In this document: piece by piece, positions 39,730-50,300 of the stretch
How positions within the stretch are numbered: the stretch's first letter is position 1
How the letters are laid out: every line of letters starts with the position of its first letter
Origin: Prevotellaceae bacterium
Lineage (GTDB): Bacteria; Bacteroidota; Bacteroidia; Bacteroidales; UBA932
Assembly: GCA_031267135.1 (NCBI GenBank)
Contig: JAIRZQ010000153.1
Coordinates: 1 to 53,165 of the forward strand
Direction of reading: 5' to 3'
DNA length: 53,165 bases
Position numbers and translations under genes: made by a program
The notes under the pieces: model-generated
Seen by the model: only the letters and a program-made list of their open reading frames with translations
The model's database searches: none
What the model was told of the DNA's origin: nothing

Positions 39730-42700
39730 TTAAAATGTTAAATTAATACCAAACAACCATGTGCGAGTCTGCGGCGCATTGGTGCCGATAACTGCCAGAC
39801 GAGACTGATAAGCGCTTACTGCCTGGTTTTGATTGCCATAGGAGTTTGGTTCAGGATCTATGCCTGTTTCGTTGTAGAATGGAGAGAACAGTACAAAGGG
39901 ATTCTGCACGGTGGCGTAAACCCGCAACCTGCTAATACCTGCATCTTTTATCCATTTCTGTTCAAAGTTATAACCCAGCGTAATGGTGCGTATTTTCAGG
40001 TACGAAGCGTCAAAAAGGTTGAGTAAGTCTCCATGCCTTGGACCTTCGGCAGCGGCAGGCAAGCCTCCTGGTCTAGGATATTTTGCTCCTGTGTTTTCTG
40101 GCGTCCAAAAGTCTACATCTACCTGACCACGACGTCCTGTAAGTTGATTGAGGTAGCCACTTGATCCGTAAAGGGTACTGATAAGAGTACCGCCGCTTTT
40201 AAAAGCACCTATAATGCTAATATCAAATCCCTTGTATGCAACGCGGGTATTAAATCCGCCCTGGAAATCGGGATCCATTTTTCGTATTACCCGATCGTCG
40301 GCGCCGAATGGTCTGCTTGGCGAGCCATCAGTATTATAGTCGCCGCGATATTTTATCTTAATATCCCCAGCACTCGCTAACGTACTTCCTTCAAGAAATT
40401 GGATGTATTGATAATCGGGGTCACTTTCGTTCCACAAGCCTAACATCTCGTAAGTGTATAGCACATCAATAGGGTAGCCTACAAACCACGAATTGTATTC
40501 ATCTCTTGTTGCTCCGGAAGCAAGAGAAACTATTTTGTTAGAGTTGGTATATAAGTTGATGCCGGCGTCCCATGTCCATCCATTGTAATTATTCAGTATT
40601 GTACCGTTAAGCGACAATTCAAAACCTTTATTTTGCGTTTGCCCGATGTTTGCCATGTAAGAGCCTACACCGGACGTAGCCGGCAAATTAAGACTCATTA
40701 AAAGGTCATGAGTATTCACTATATAGTACTCTATAGTACCATGCAAGCGATTTTTCAATAAAGAAAAATCCAAACCGAAGTTCCATGTTTCGGAAAATTC
40801 CCATCCCAAATTGGGATTGGGCAATAGGGACACATAGTAACCTGTCTGATAATTTGTTCCAAAATTATAATTTCTGTTAGATAATGCACCCAGGGTAGCA
40901 TAAGGGTTAACAGACTGATTTGAAGTTTCGCCATAGCCGGCACGCAATTTCAGACTGTTGATGAACGATACGTTTTCCATAAATTTTTCTTTATGTATAT
41001 TCCATCCGAGCGATATGGCAGGGTATGTATGCCATTGATGTCCGGGAGCAAGTCTTGAAGAAGCGTCAGAACGGAAAGCAACTGACGCCATGTAGCGTCC
41101 ATCGTAAGAGTACATAATGCGTCCCATCCACGAAATCAAAGCACTTTCCTGATAACCTTGATAGTCAGAGTTAATGTTAATATCTTCGGCAGGACCCTGT
41201 CCTAAATTGTAGTACAAGAGGAAATCAGCAGGAATATTTCTTGCAGAAATGTATGAGTTGTGGATGTGTGTTTGCTCTGACGAAAAAAGCCCAACCACAT
41301 TCACCTGATGTTTTTCGGCAAAGGTGCGATCGTAAGTCAGCAGGTTTTCCACCGCCCAGTTAGTCATAAATGAACGGCTGACGGAAGCTGATGAAGGATT
41401 ATCTAATGTAGAACTGTTAACACCCACGCCTGTGTAACTGCCACCGTCGCTCATGCGTAAGTTCAACCCCAGATTCAATTTGTATTTCAAGCCTTCTATC
41501 CATGGAATTTTTACTTCGCCGAAAATATTATTGTAAGTTCCGAAATTTTTGCTTTGGTTGACCCACTTATCGTTTTCTTCCAAACTTTCTATAGCCTCTT
41601 TGGTAAGGATATACTGTGCGTCTCCTTGTACTATCAAGTCATTGCGTTCTTTTAAATTTCCGTTTGCATCGGTAGGATAGGGTCCAGTCAGTGGTGAGCT
41701 GTTCAGTATGCCGTACATCCCTATTTGCATACCATTGCTCATGGTATAACTGTTGTTGGTAGTAACGCCGAAACGGAAATATTTGCCTATTTGCTGGTCA
41801 ATAGTACCGCGTAGTGAAATACGGCTATAATTCTGAGTGGGTATTACGCCGTCTTCGCTGTAATAACCCAGTCCGAAATTGTAAGTGCCTTTTTCGCTAC
41901 CACCGGAAATCCCAACGTCGTGACTGTGTGATATACCTGTTCTGTAAAACAAATCCTGCCAGTCAGTGTTGGTTGTTGCTTTTTCGTCAGCAGAAGTACC
42001 GGAATATACTCCTGCCAATTCGCGCATGGTTAAAAACTTGGGTCCGCTCATCATAGGATATGGTATCGCGGTTTTTACTCCTACGTATCCGTTGTACGTA
42101 ACGACTGCTTTTTGTCCCATAGTACCTTTATTGGTCGTAATGATTATAACACCGTTAGCGCCGCGTGCTCCGTAAATAGCTGTGGCGGAAGCGTCTTTCA
42201 ATACGTCGATACTCTTAATATCGTTTTGGTTAATATCGCCGAGCGAACCTGGGTAAGGGATCCCGTCTAATACAATCATTGGGTCATTATTGGCGGTTAG
42301 CGAGCGTTGACCTCGAATACGTATTTGCATTTCTGCGCCAGGCTGCGAGTTAGTTTGCGTCATTTCAATTCCAGCAATACGTCCCTGCAAAGCCTGCGCG
42401 ATGTTAGCCGCCGCCACTTCGCGAATGCTTTCCCCACCTATAGACGCTACCGAGCCTGTAACGGCTTCTTTGCGTTGCGTGCCGTAACCGATAACAACTG
42501 TCTGTTCAAGTTGCTGAACTTCTTCTTCCATCGCAACATTTATAATGCTGCGTGTACCTATAGTTTCGTTTACCGTTGTATAACCGATGAATGAAAATGT
42601 CAGTACAGAATTTTGGTTTGGCGCTACGATAGAATAATTTCCGTTATCATCGGTCATTGCATACGTACCGGTTCCCTGAACCAATACAGTTACTCCTCCC

Positions 42701-42846
42701 AAAGGATCATTGTTGCCCGTTACCTGTCCTTTGACTGTTATTCCTCCTGTTTGAGCATACAAACACGAAGGAATCAAAAATAACATGCAGGCAACTACTC
42801 TTAGTAGTATCTTGAATCCTGCTTTTTTTGATTTGATTAAATCCAT
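39730..42846 (-). CDS. susC: SusC/RagA-family TonB-dependent receptor
   Basis: Carboxypeptidase-regulatory-like N-terminus (VKGQVTGNNDPLGGVTVLVQGTGTYAMTDDNGNYSI), plug VVIGYGTQRKEAVTGSVASI, DVLKDASATAIYGARGANGVIIITT, C-terminal WLFGINLTF. Confidence 0.97.
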   Translation of the reverse strand: MDLIKSKKAGFKILLRVVACMLFLIPSCLYAQTGGITVKGQVTGNNDPLGGVTVLVQGTGTYAMTDDNGNYSIVAPNQNSVLTFSFIGYTTVNETIGTRSIINVAMEEEVQQLEQTVVIGYGTQRKEAVTGSVASIGGESIREVAAANIAQALQGRIAGIEMTQTNSQPGAEMQIRIRGQRSLTANNDPMIVLDGIPYPGSLGDINQNDIKSIDVLKDASATAIYGARGANGVIIITTNKGTMGQKAVVTYNGYVGVKTAIPYPMMSGPKFLTMRELAGVYSGTSADEKATTNTDWQDLFYRTGISHSHDVGISGGSEKGTYNFGLGYYSEDGVIPTQNYSRISLRGTIDQQIGKYFRFGVTTNNSYTMSNGMQIGMYGILNSSPLTGPYPTDANGNLKERNDLIVQGDAQYILTKEAIESLEENDKWVNQSKNFGTYNNIFGEVKIPWIEGLKYKLNLGLNLRMSDGGSYTGVGVNSSTLDNPSSASVSRSFMTNWAVENLLTYDRTFAEKHQVNVVGLFSSEQTHIHNSYISARNIPADFLLYYNLGQGPAEDININSDYQGYQESALISWMGRIMYSYDGRYMASVAFRSDASSRLAPGHQWHTYPAISLGWNIHKEKFMENVSFINSLKLRAGYGETSNQSVNPYATLGALSNRNYNFGTNYQTGYYVSLLPNPNLGWEFSETWNFGLDFSLLKNRLHGTIEYYIVNTHDLLMSLNLPATSGVGSYMANIGQTQNKGFELSLNGTILNNYNGWTWDAGINLYTNSNKIVSLASGATRDEYNSWFVGYPIDVLYTYEMLGLWNESDPDYQYIQFLEGSTLASAGDIKIKYRGDYNTDGSPSRPFGADDRVIRKMDPDFQGGFNTRVAYKGFDISIIGAFKSGGTLISTLYGSSGYLNQLTGRRGQVDVDFWTPENTGAKYPRPGGLPAAAEGPRHGDLLNLFDASYLKIRTITLGYNFEQKWIKDAGISRLRVYATVQNPFVLFSPFYNETGIDPEPNSYGNQNQAVSAYQSRLAVIGTNAPQTRTWLFGINLTF

Positions 42847-42974
42847 AAATAATTTTTAATTAAGTTGTACATATTTTAAAATTGTGTTGCTATATATATC
42901 TGCATAATACAGTTTTATCTTTTTTAGTTAATGTTTGTTTATCTGCATTTTGCCTATGTTAATTTTTGTAAATG

Positions 42975-42982
42975 CAAAGGTA
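42975..42982 (-). promoter_or_regulatory. Bacteroidota -7 box (TACCTTTG) for susC
   Basis: Exact TAnnTTTG on -, about 130 bp upstream of the susC ATG. Confidence 0.6.
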
Positions 42983-43001
42983 TTGCATATAAAAATGCAT
43001 G

Positions 43002-43082
43002 TGTAACAAAAATGAAACAGATGTTTTTCTATTGGTTACTTACGCCTTTCTATTTGTAACTAATTGTTTCGTTTACGTTACA
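43002..43082. promoter_or_regulatory. Nested imperfect inverted repeats in the susC/HTCS divergent region
   Basis: tgtaacaaaaatgaaacag (43002-43020) against ttgtttcgtttacgttaca (43064-43082), 15/19 complementary; inner attggttac (43031-43039)/gtaactaat (43056-43064), 8/9. Confidence 0.55.
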
Positions 43083-43209
43083 TCGTAAATGTTCGTTTTG
43101 TATAATAATTTGAATGTCAGATTAAAACGTTTTATTTGTCTGATATGGCTCTTGTTAATATTTGTAAAAATATTATTAATTTTGAACTTGAAATAATCTT
43201 AAACATCAC

Positions 43210-46200
43210 ATGAGAGACTTAAAAAAATATATTTTTCTGTATCCCCGCATATTAATGTTGTTTATATGTAACATTTTGCTTTCAGGCTCTTTACATGCGC
43301 AAACAGGGAATTATTATTCGTCGGAAAACGGATTATCAAGCAACCTTATAAATTGCATGCATCAGGATATGAGAGGATTTATATGGATTGCTTCCGAATA
43401 TGGCTTAACTCGTTTCGATGCTCTTCAATTTGTTAGATATCAGCATATTGAAAATGATGAAAACTCTATAAACGATAATTATGTACGCACTATTTTTGAA
43501 AGCACCGGAGGTGAACTGTTTATAGGTACAATATCAGGATTGATGCAGTATTGCGTAGAAACCGACAATTTTAAAGAAATTAAAATGATTCAGGAAAATG
43601 ACACGGTTACTGCACATGTTATTGAGATTATTGAAGTTGAAAACGGTGATTTATGGATAACAACTTCGGGACACGGATTATTTATTCTGCATAAAGGCGA
43701 ACAGTTTGCAAGGTATGAAACTTATATATCAACGCGGCTGAGCAGTACTTATCTCACTTCAATATATAAAGATTTAAACGGTTTGATATGGATAGGAACC
43801 GATTCAAACGGACTGAACAGTTACAACCGTAAAAATAAGGAAGTAACACAATTTCGTGCGCCTGATAAAATATCGGGCAATAATATTTCGGCTATAAACG
43901 GAGACAAAGATGGAAATTTGCTTGTTGGTACTCTTACCAACGGACTGAATAAATATGACCGTGAAAATGCACGTTTTGCTGTGGTTTCTAGTGAAAGCGA
44001 AAGCAATCTTGTTTATTCCATACTGGTAAGCAAAAACAATCGCATACTGGTAGGAACAGACGGACAGGGATTAAAATACTATGATGCACATACCAATACT
44101 CTGAAAGATATGAAATCTGATTTTGCTCCGTTTGACTTCAATAAAAGCAAGATACATGTAATATTTCAGGACAGGAAGAAAGACATTTGGCTTGGTTTGT
44201 TTCAAAAAGGAATACTGCATATTCCTTCAGAGCAAAATATATACGACTACTACGGCTACCGTTCTATAAATAACAACATTATAGGTTCAAACTGCGTAAT
44301 GTCTATAACCAAAGACAAAAAAAATACCCTGTGGATTGCTACCGATAATGATGGATTATACGGACTGGACGAAACAACAAAACACTCGGTTCACTTCTGT
44401 CAAACACCATCTTCGCAATCAATGTCGGACATTGTTCTGTGCGTTTTCGAAGATTCCGAAAGCAACCTGTGGATTGCCGCTTACATGAAAGGACTTGCCC
44501 GTGTAAATCGCAAAACAGGACAATGCGAATATATCTCTCAACTGTCGAACGAAAAAGTATGTTATATTACCGAAAACGATAAAAAACAGTTACTTATAGC
44601 AACATTGGGTTCGGGATTGTTTATGCTGGATATTGTGAGCGGCGAAATACAGCATTATGAATCTTCGAAACGGGAAGATAACGACTGGACACTGGATGAA
44701 CTGTGCAACGACTGGATAAACAATATACTGTGCGACAGCGAAGGACTTATCTGGGTAGGACATTACAATGGATTAAGTTGTTTTAATCACGGCAAAAAAA
44801 CATTTATTAATTATCTCAATACAAACAATCTTCTTCCGGGATGTATAGTAAATGCTTTGTACGAAGACAGTTACGGCGCAATATGGATAGGAACGACATC
44901 GCAACTTTATCGCTTTGACAAAACAAACGGCATTATGGAAAACATCCAACTGCCAAACAGTAAAAGCGGCGAAATGATTTGCGGAATATGCGAAGACAAC
45001 GATGGCAATATCTGGTTCAGCACATATCACGGAATTTATAAATACGATCCCAATACACATGAATTTTTACATTATTATGCCGGTAACGGTTTGCCTGACA
45101 ATGAATTTACTCGCGGGGCAATATTCAAAGATAAAAGCGGTAAATTATATTTTGGAGGTACAAACGGCGTAACAAGTTTTTATCCGAACAGTATTAACGA
45201 ACTGCAAACGGCATTGCCTTTGCATCTTACTGCTTTTTACGTTGCCAATAAACCAATAAATAAAGGCGACATTTCGGGTAATCATGAAATAATAAAAACT
45301 TCGATTTTGGATGCAGATACTTTCCATCTTTCATACAAAGACAATACATTCACAATGGAATTCTCAAACTTCGACTTTGTTAATGCCAAGCATACAATTT
45401 ATGAATACATGCTGAATGGAAGACAGTCGGAATGGATAAGCATGCCTCCGGGAATGAATCGGGTAACTTACAACAACTTGCAGCCGGGACAGTACAAATT
45501 TATGATACGCGTTGCAAATCTTTCCGAATCGCAAAAAACAATTTTTATAAAAATCGATTATCCGTGGTATCAAACAGGGTGGGCTACTGTTCTGTTTGTT
45601 TTATTTGGTATTTCGCTTGTTCTTGTCATCGTTGTTTTTATTTATTCAAGAGTACATTATCGGCACGAATTGCTTATAAAAGAACATAATCAGGAAATAA
45701 ATGAAGCGAAATTACAGTTTTTTATTAATATATCACACGAGATACGTACACCTATGACGCTAATTATCAATCCACTTGAAAAACTGCTGAAAAATAATAC
45801 CGATGAAAAAACGCATCAAACCTACGTGATAATATATCGAAACGCACAAAGAATACTTCGCCTTATAAATCAGCTTATGGATGTTCGTAAACTTGACAAG
45901 GGGCTTATACATCTTGGCTGTCGCGAGACGGATATTGTCGGTTTTATAAACGATTTGATGCATACTTTTGAATATCTGGCTGAACAGAACAATATAAATT
46001 TTGCTTTCGATACGCCTTTTGATGATATTAAAGTATGGATAGATCTTAATTATTTTGACAAAGTCATGCTTAATATACTGTCAAACGCTTTCAAATTTAC
46101 ACGCGAAAACGGTGAAATTACGGTAAAACTCACAACAGGCAGCGGCGATAAACGATTGGAAACGGCAGAATATTTTGAAATCAGAGTTATTGACAACGGC

Positions 46201-47325
46201 ATAGGTATAAATTTGAATAATATAGAACGCATCTTTGAGCGTTTTTATCAAGTTCCTCAAGCAGCAATAGATACAAAATTCGGTACGGGTATCGGTTTGC
46301 ATTTGGCTCGTGAACTGGTTAAGCTTCATCACGGAATTATTTATGCCGAAAAGCGAAATGATGATGAAACAGGAATACAAATGGTAATTCGTGTACCGCT
46401 GGGCAATAAGCATTTGTCGTCCGACGAAATGGAAACTCCTGAAAAAGCGGCAATACGCACATCGATGTATTTCAATGCAAATAATGTTGAATTGCCACAA
46501 GAAAAAGATGATAAAGATAAACATGCGCCGCTTTCAGCATCAAAAACAAAATATAAGGTACTTGTAGTCGAAGATGAAGATGAATTGCGCAGATATATAA
46601 CAAAAGAACTGTCGGCAACATATCGAATAACAGGCTGCAGCAACGGCAAGGAAGCATTGGAATTGATACTGAAAGAACGTTTTGATGCTGTTGTGAGCGA
46701 TGTAATGATGCCTGTGATGGACGGAATTACGCTTACTTACAGGATAAAGCAGAATATTAATATCAATCACATACCCGTAATATTATTAACGGCAAAAATA
46801 CAGGAAAAGGATTTTATCGAAGGATTGGAAACAGGAGCAGATGCTTACATTACCAAACCGTTCCATACGAGTGTATTGGAACAGACTGTTAATAATTTAA
46901 TAGCCAATCGTGAAATTCTACGAACAAAATTCAGCGGGGGACAGGAATACGATGATAAAATAACGCGCATAGAAATGAAGTCGGCTGATGAGATTCTTAT
47001 GAATAAAGTATTGAAAATAATTAGCGATAATTTATCAAATTCGGAACTGAATGTTGAATTTTTGGCTGATAATGTAGGTATGAGTCGTGTTCACATGCAT
47101 CGTAAACTGAAAGAATTAACCAATCAGTCGGCGCGTGATTTTATTCGCAACATAAGAATGAAACAGGCGGCGCTGTTACTGTCGGAGAATAAGTTTGGAA
47201 TTGCAGAGGTTGCTTATGCTACTGGCTTCAGTAACGTTTCGCATTTTTCGACCTCATTCAAAAGTTTTTACGGCATGTCGCCGACAGAATACATAGAAAA
47301 TCTGAAACCAAATAATATTAATTAA
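43210..47325 (+). CDS. Hybrid two-component system sensor/regulator (HTCS)
   Basis: Reg_prop propeller repeats (DLNGLIWIGTDSNGLN etc.), Y_Y_Y domain, H-box HEIRTPMTLI, HATPase FGTGIGLHLARELV, REC VVSDVMMPVMDG, C-terminal AraC HTH ATGFSNVSHFSTSFKSFYGMSPTEY. Confidence 0.97.
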   Translation: MRDLKKYIFLYPRILMLFICNILLSGSLHAQTGNYYSSENGLSSNLINCMHQDMRGFIWIASEYGLTRFDALQFVRYQHIENDENSINDNYVRTIFESTGGELFIGTISGLMQYCVETDNFKEIKMIQENDTVTAHVIEIIEVENGDLWITTSGHGLFILHKGEQFARYETYISTRLSSTYLTSIYKDLNGLIWIGTDSNGLNSYNRKNKEVTQFRAPDKISGNNISAINGDKDGNLLVGTLTNGLNKYDRENARFAVVSSESESNLVYSILVSKNNRILVGTDGQGLKYYDAHTNTLKDMKSDFAPFDFNKSKIHVIFQDRKKDIWLGLFQKGILHIPSEQNIYDYYGYRSINNNIIGSNCVMSITKDKKNTLWIATDNDGLYGLDETTKHSVHFCQTPSSQSMSDIVLCVFEDSESNLWIAAYMKGLARVNRKTGQCEYISQLSNEKVCYITENDKKQLLIATLGSGLFMLDIVSGEIQHYESSKREDNDWTLDELCNDWINNILCDSEGLIWVGHYNGLSCFNHGKKTFINYLNTNNLLPGCIVNALYEDSYGAIWIGTTSQLYRFDKTNGIMENIQLPNSKSGEMICGICEDNDGNIWFSTYHGIYKYDPNTHEFLHYYAGNGLPDNEFTRGAIFKDKSGKLYFGGTNGVTSFYPNSINELQTALPLHLTAFYVANKPINKGDISGNHEIIKTSILDADTFHLSYKDNTFTMEFSNFDFVNAKHTIYEYMLNGRQSEWISMPPGMNRVTYNNLQPGQYKFMIRVANLSESQKTIFIKIDYPWYQTGWATVLFVLFGISLVLVIVVFIYSRVHYRHELLIKEHNQEINEAKLQFFINISHEIRTPMTLIINPLEKLLKNNTDEKTHQTYVIIYRNAQRILRLINQLMDVRKLDKGLIHLGCRETDIVGFINDLMHTFEYLAEQNNINFAFDTPFDDIKVWIDLNYFDKVMLNILSNAFKFTRENGEITVKLTTGSGDKRLETAEYFEIRVIDNGIGINLNNIERIFERFYQVPQAAIDTKFGTGIGLHLARELVKLHHGIIYAEKRNDDETGIQMVIRVPLGNKHLSSDEMETPEKAAIRTSMYFNANNVELPQEKDDKDKHAPLSASKTKYKVLVVEDEDELRRYITKELSATYRITGCSNGKEALELILKERFDAVVSDVMMPVMDGITLTYRIKQNININHIPVILLTAKIQEKDFIEGLETGADAYITKPFHTSVLEQTVNNLIANREILRTKFSGGQEYDDKITRIEMKSADEILMNKVLKIISDNLSNSELNVEFLADNVGMSRVHMHRKLKELTNQSARDFIRNIRMKQAALLLSENKFGIAEVAYATGFSNVSHFSTSFKSFYGMSPTEYIENLKPNNIN

Positions 47326-47337
47326 ATACTTATTATA

Positions 47338-50300
47338 ATGAAACATCTAACAACACTTTTAGTACTCTTGCTGTCGGCGATGAGCCTCTTCGGCCAGGGA
47401 CAGTTTGTATTCACAGAAGGCAGGGACGCATGGTTTCCGCTGGCGGCAAACGGGCAGCCGGCCGCCATCCTCTCCGACGCAGCCGACCATCAGGGCGTGC
47501 TGCGTGCGGTAAACGACCTCCGGGAAGACTTCCGCAGGGTTACTGGCAATGTGCCTGCGGCAAACGGCGCTTACGCTATTATCGTCGGCACGGCGGGCAA
47601 GTCGGCGGCCATCGACCGCCTGATTAGCGAAGGTAAAATCGACCGGAAAGAACTTGCCGGGAAGAAGGAGAAGTACCTCCTCAGCGTAGTGGCTAACCCT
47701 GTAGAGGGCATCGCCTCCGCCGTAGTCATTGCCGGCAGCGACAAGCGCGGCACGATTTACGGCATCTACGAGCTGTCGCGGCAAATCGGCGTGTCGCCGT
47801 GGTACTGGTGGGCGGACGTGCCGACGGTGCACCGCGACAACCTCTACGTGAAGCCCGGCGTCTACACCGACGGCGAGCCGGCCGTGCGCTACCGCGGCAT
47901 CTTCATCAACGACGAGGCGCCGGCCTTCCAGGGCTGGTGCGAGGAGAAGTTCGGCGGCGTCAATGCGGCCATGTACGAACACATGTTTGAACTCATCCTC
48001 CGCTTGAAGGGCAACTTCCTGTGGCCGGCCATGTGGGGCAACGCCCTCTATTACGACGACCCGCGCAGCGGCGCGCTGGCCGACGAGATGGGCATCGTCC
48101 TCGGCACATCGCACCACGAGCCGATGGGGCGCGCCCACGAAGAATGGGCGCACCTCGGCAAAGGCGCATGGGACTACGACAGGAACCCGAAAGAACTGCA
48201 GGAGTTCTGGCGCGGCGGCATGGAGCGGATGAAGGACTTTGAGACCGTCGTAACCGTCGGCATGCGCGGCGACGGCGACAGCCCGATGAGCGAAGGCGCC
48301 AACATCGCCCTGCTCCAGCGCATCATCAAAGACCAGCGCGGCATCATATCCAAAGTAACCGGCAGGAAAGCCGAAGAACGCCCACAGGCATGGGCGCTCT
48401 ACAAGGAAGTGCAGGACTACTACGACAGGGGCATGCGCGTCCCCGACGACATCACGCTGCTCCTCTGCGACGACAACTGGGGCAACATCCGCAAGCTGCC
48501 CGACCTCAACGCCCCCAAGCGCAAGGGCGGATACGGCATGTACTATCACTTCGACTATGTAGGCGGCCCCCGCAATTACAAATGGATTAACGTGACGCAA
48601 AACGAGCGCACCTACGAGCAGATGAGCCTCGCCTACCGCCACGGCGTGGACAGGCTATGGGTAGTAAACGTAGGCGACCTCAAGCCGATGGAGTTTCCCA
48701 TCAGCTTCTTCCTCGACCTCGCGTGGAATCCCGACCGCTTCAACGCCCAAAACCTCTCCGCATGGACGGAAGCCTGGGTGATGCAACAGTTCGGCGGGCA
48801 GTATGCCGGGGAAATTACCCGGATGCTCGACCTGTACACGAAATACAACAGCCGCGTAACGCCCGAGCTGCTCGACGACCAAACGTTCAGCCTCGACCAC
48901 TACAGCGAGTTTGAAACCGCGCTCAGGGACTATCAGTCCCTGGCGCTCGACGCCCTGCGCATGTACAACCTGCTGCCGGCGGAATACCGCGACGCCTTCG
49001 ACGAGCTGGTACTGTTTCCCATCAACGGCACATGTAACCTCTACGAGATGTATTATGCGCTTGCGCTAAATAAGGAGTATGCCGCCGACTACGACATGCG
49101 GGCAAACGCCTACGCCGACAAGGTAAAGGAATGCTTCAGGCGCGACTCGCTCCTCACGCTGCACTATAATATGGACATCGCCGGCGGCAAGTGGGCGCAC
49201 CAGATGGATCAGCAGCGCATCGGCTATACTAACTGGAACAACCCGCCGGTAAACATTATACCGCAGGTGCAGTACGTCTATCGCGCAGAGCCGGCGGAGA
49301 AGGTATTCGTAGAGAAAGACGGGTACGTCTCCGTCGAGGCGTATCACTTTGCGCGGGCAAAGGCCGGCAGCGACATGCACTGGGAAATCATCCCGAACCT
49401 GGGCAGGACGGGCTCGGCGGTAACGACCTTCCCGCAGTCGGCTTACCCGCGTGCGAACGAGCCGGTGTACCTCGAATATGACCTGCAGACCGCCTCGCCC
49501 GGCGACAGCGTCGAAGTGCAGGTATTCCTCGCGCCGACGCTAAACTTCAATGCCAATAAGGGGCTGCGCTATGCGCTGTCATTCGACGGCGGCAGGGAAG
49601 AGACGGTGAACTTCAACGGGCATTACGACGGCTCGCTCGGCGCATGGCAGGGCGAACGCATCATCAAGACGAGTACGAAACTGACCATCGGCGCAGCGGG
49701 CAGGCATACCCTGCGCGTGCGGGTACTCGAACCGGGCATTGTGTTTGAAAAGTTCGTGGTGAACTTCGGCGGCGTGAAGCCGTCGTACCTCGGCGCGCCG
49801 GAAAGCGAGTACATCAACGACAACTCGCCTTTCCCCGCCTTCCCGCCAAGCGAAGGCGCCACCACGCGGTTAGACCACGACCAGATGATGGAGCAGCTGG
49901 GCGTAACCTATCCCCAATTGCCCCCGGGCGACGGTGCGCCTAACAAGTCCTCGTACCACACGGCGCATTCCGGTTTCGGCTTGTGGACAAACTATGTGCA
50001 GGCATGGGAACCCGACGGCGACTACTACACCGGCGCCCGGTTCTACCGGCCTTTGAAGCTGCACGACCTCTCGGGACTGACGGCGGAAAGCTGGCCGGCA
50101 CGCCGCGCGGAGATATTCGATGAGGTGCAGAAAATCTACGGCTATATTCCGGCGGAAGCTGCCCAGCTGAACATCGAATGGACAATAAGCGAACCCGTAG
50201 AAGTGAAACAGGTATTCGGCCGCGGCGGGATGGTGGAAACCGTTCCCTTCCGCCAGTATCAGATTACGGGCAGGATTGACTCGTCCGTCTATCCGAATGT

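Noticed and set aside
47359-48642. Long minus-strand ORF (427 aa) antisense to GH115
   Set aside because: Shadow ORF produced by GC-rich codon usage; low-complexity A/V/H/R-rich translation and a convincing GH115 frame on the opposite strand.
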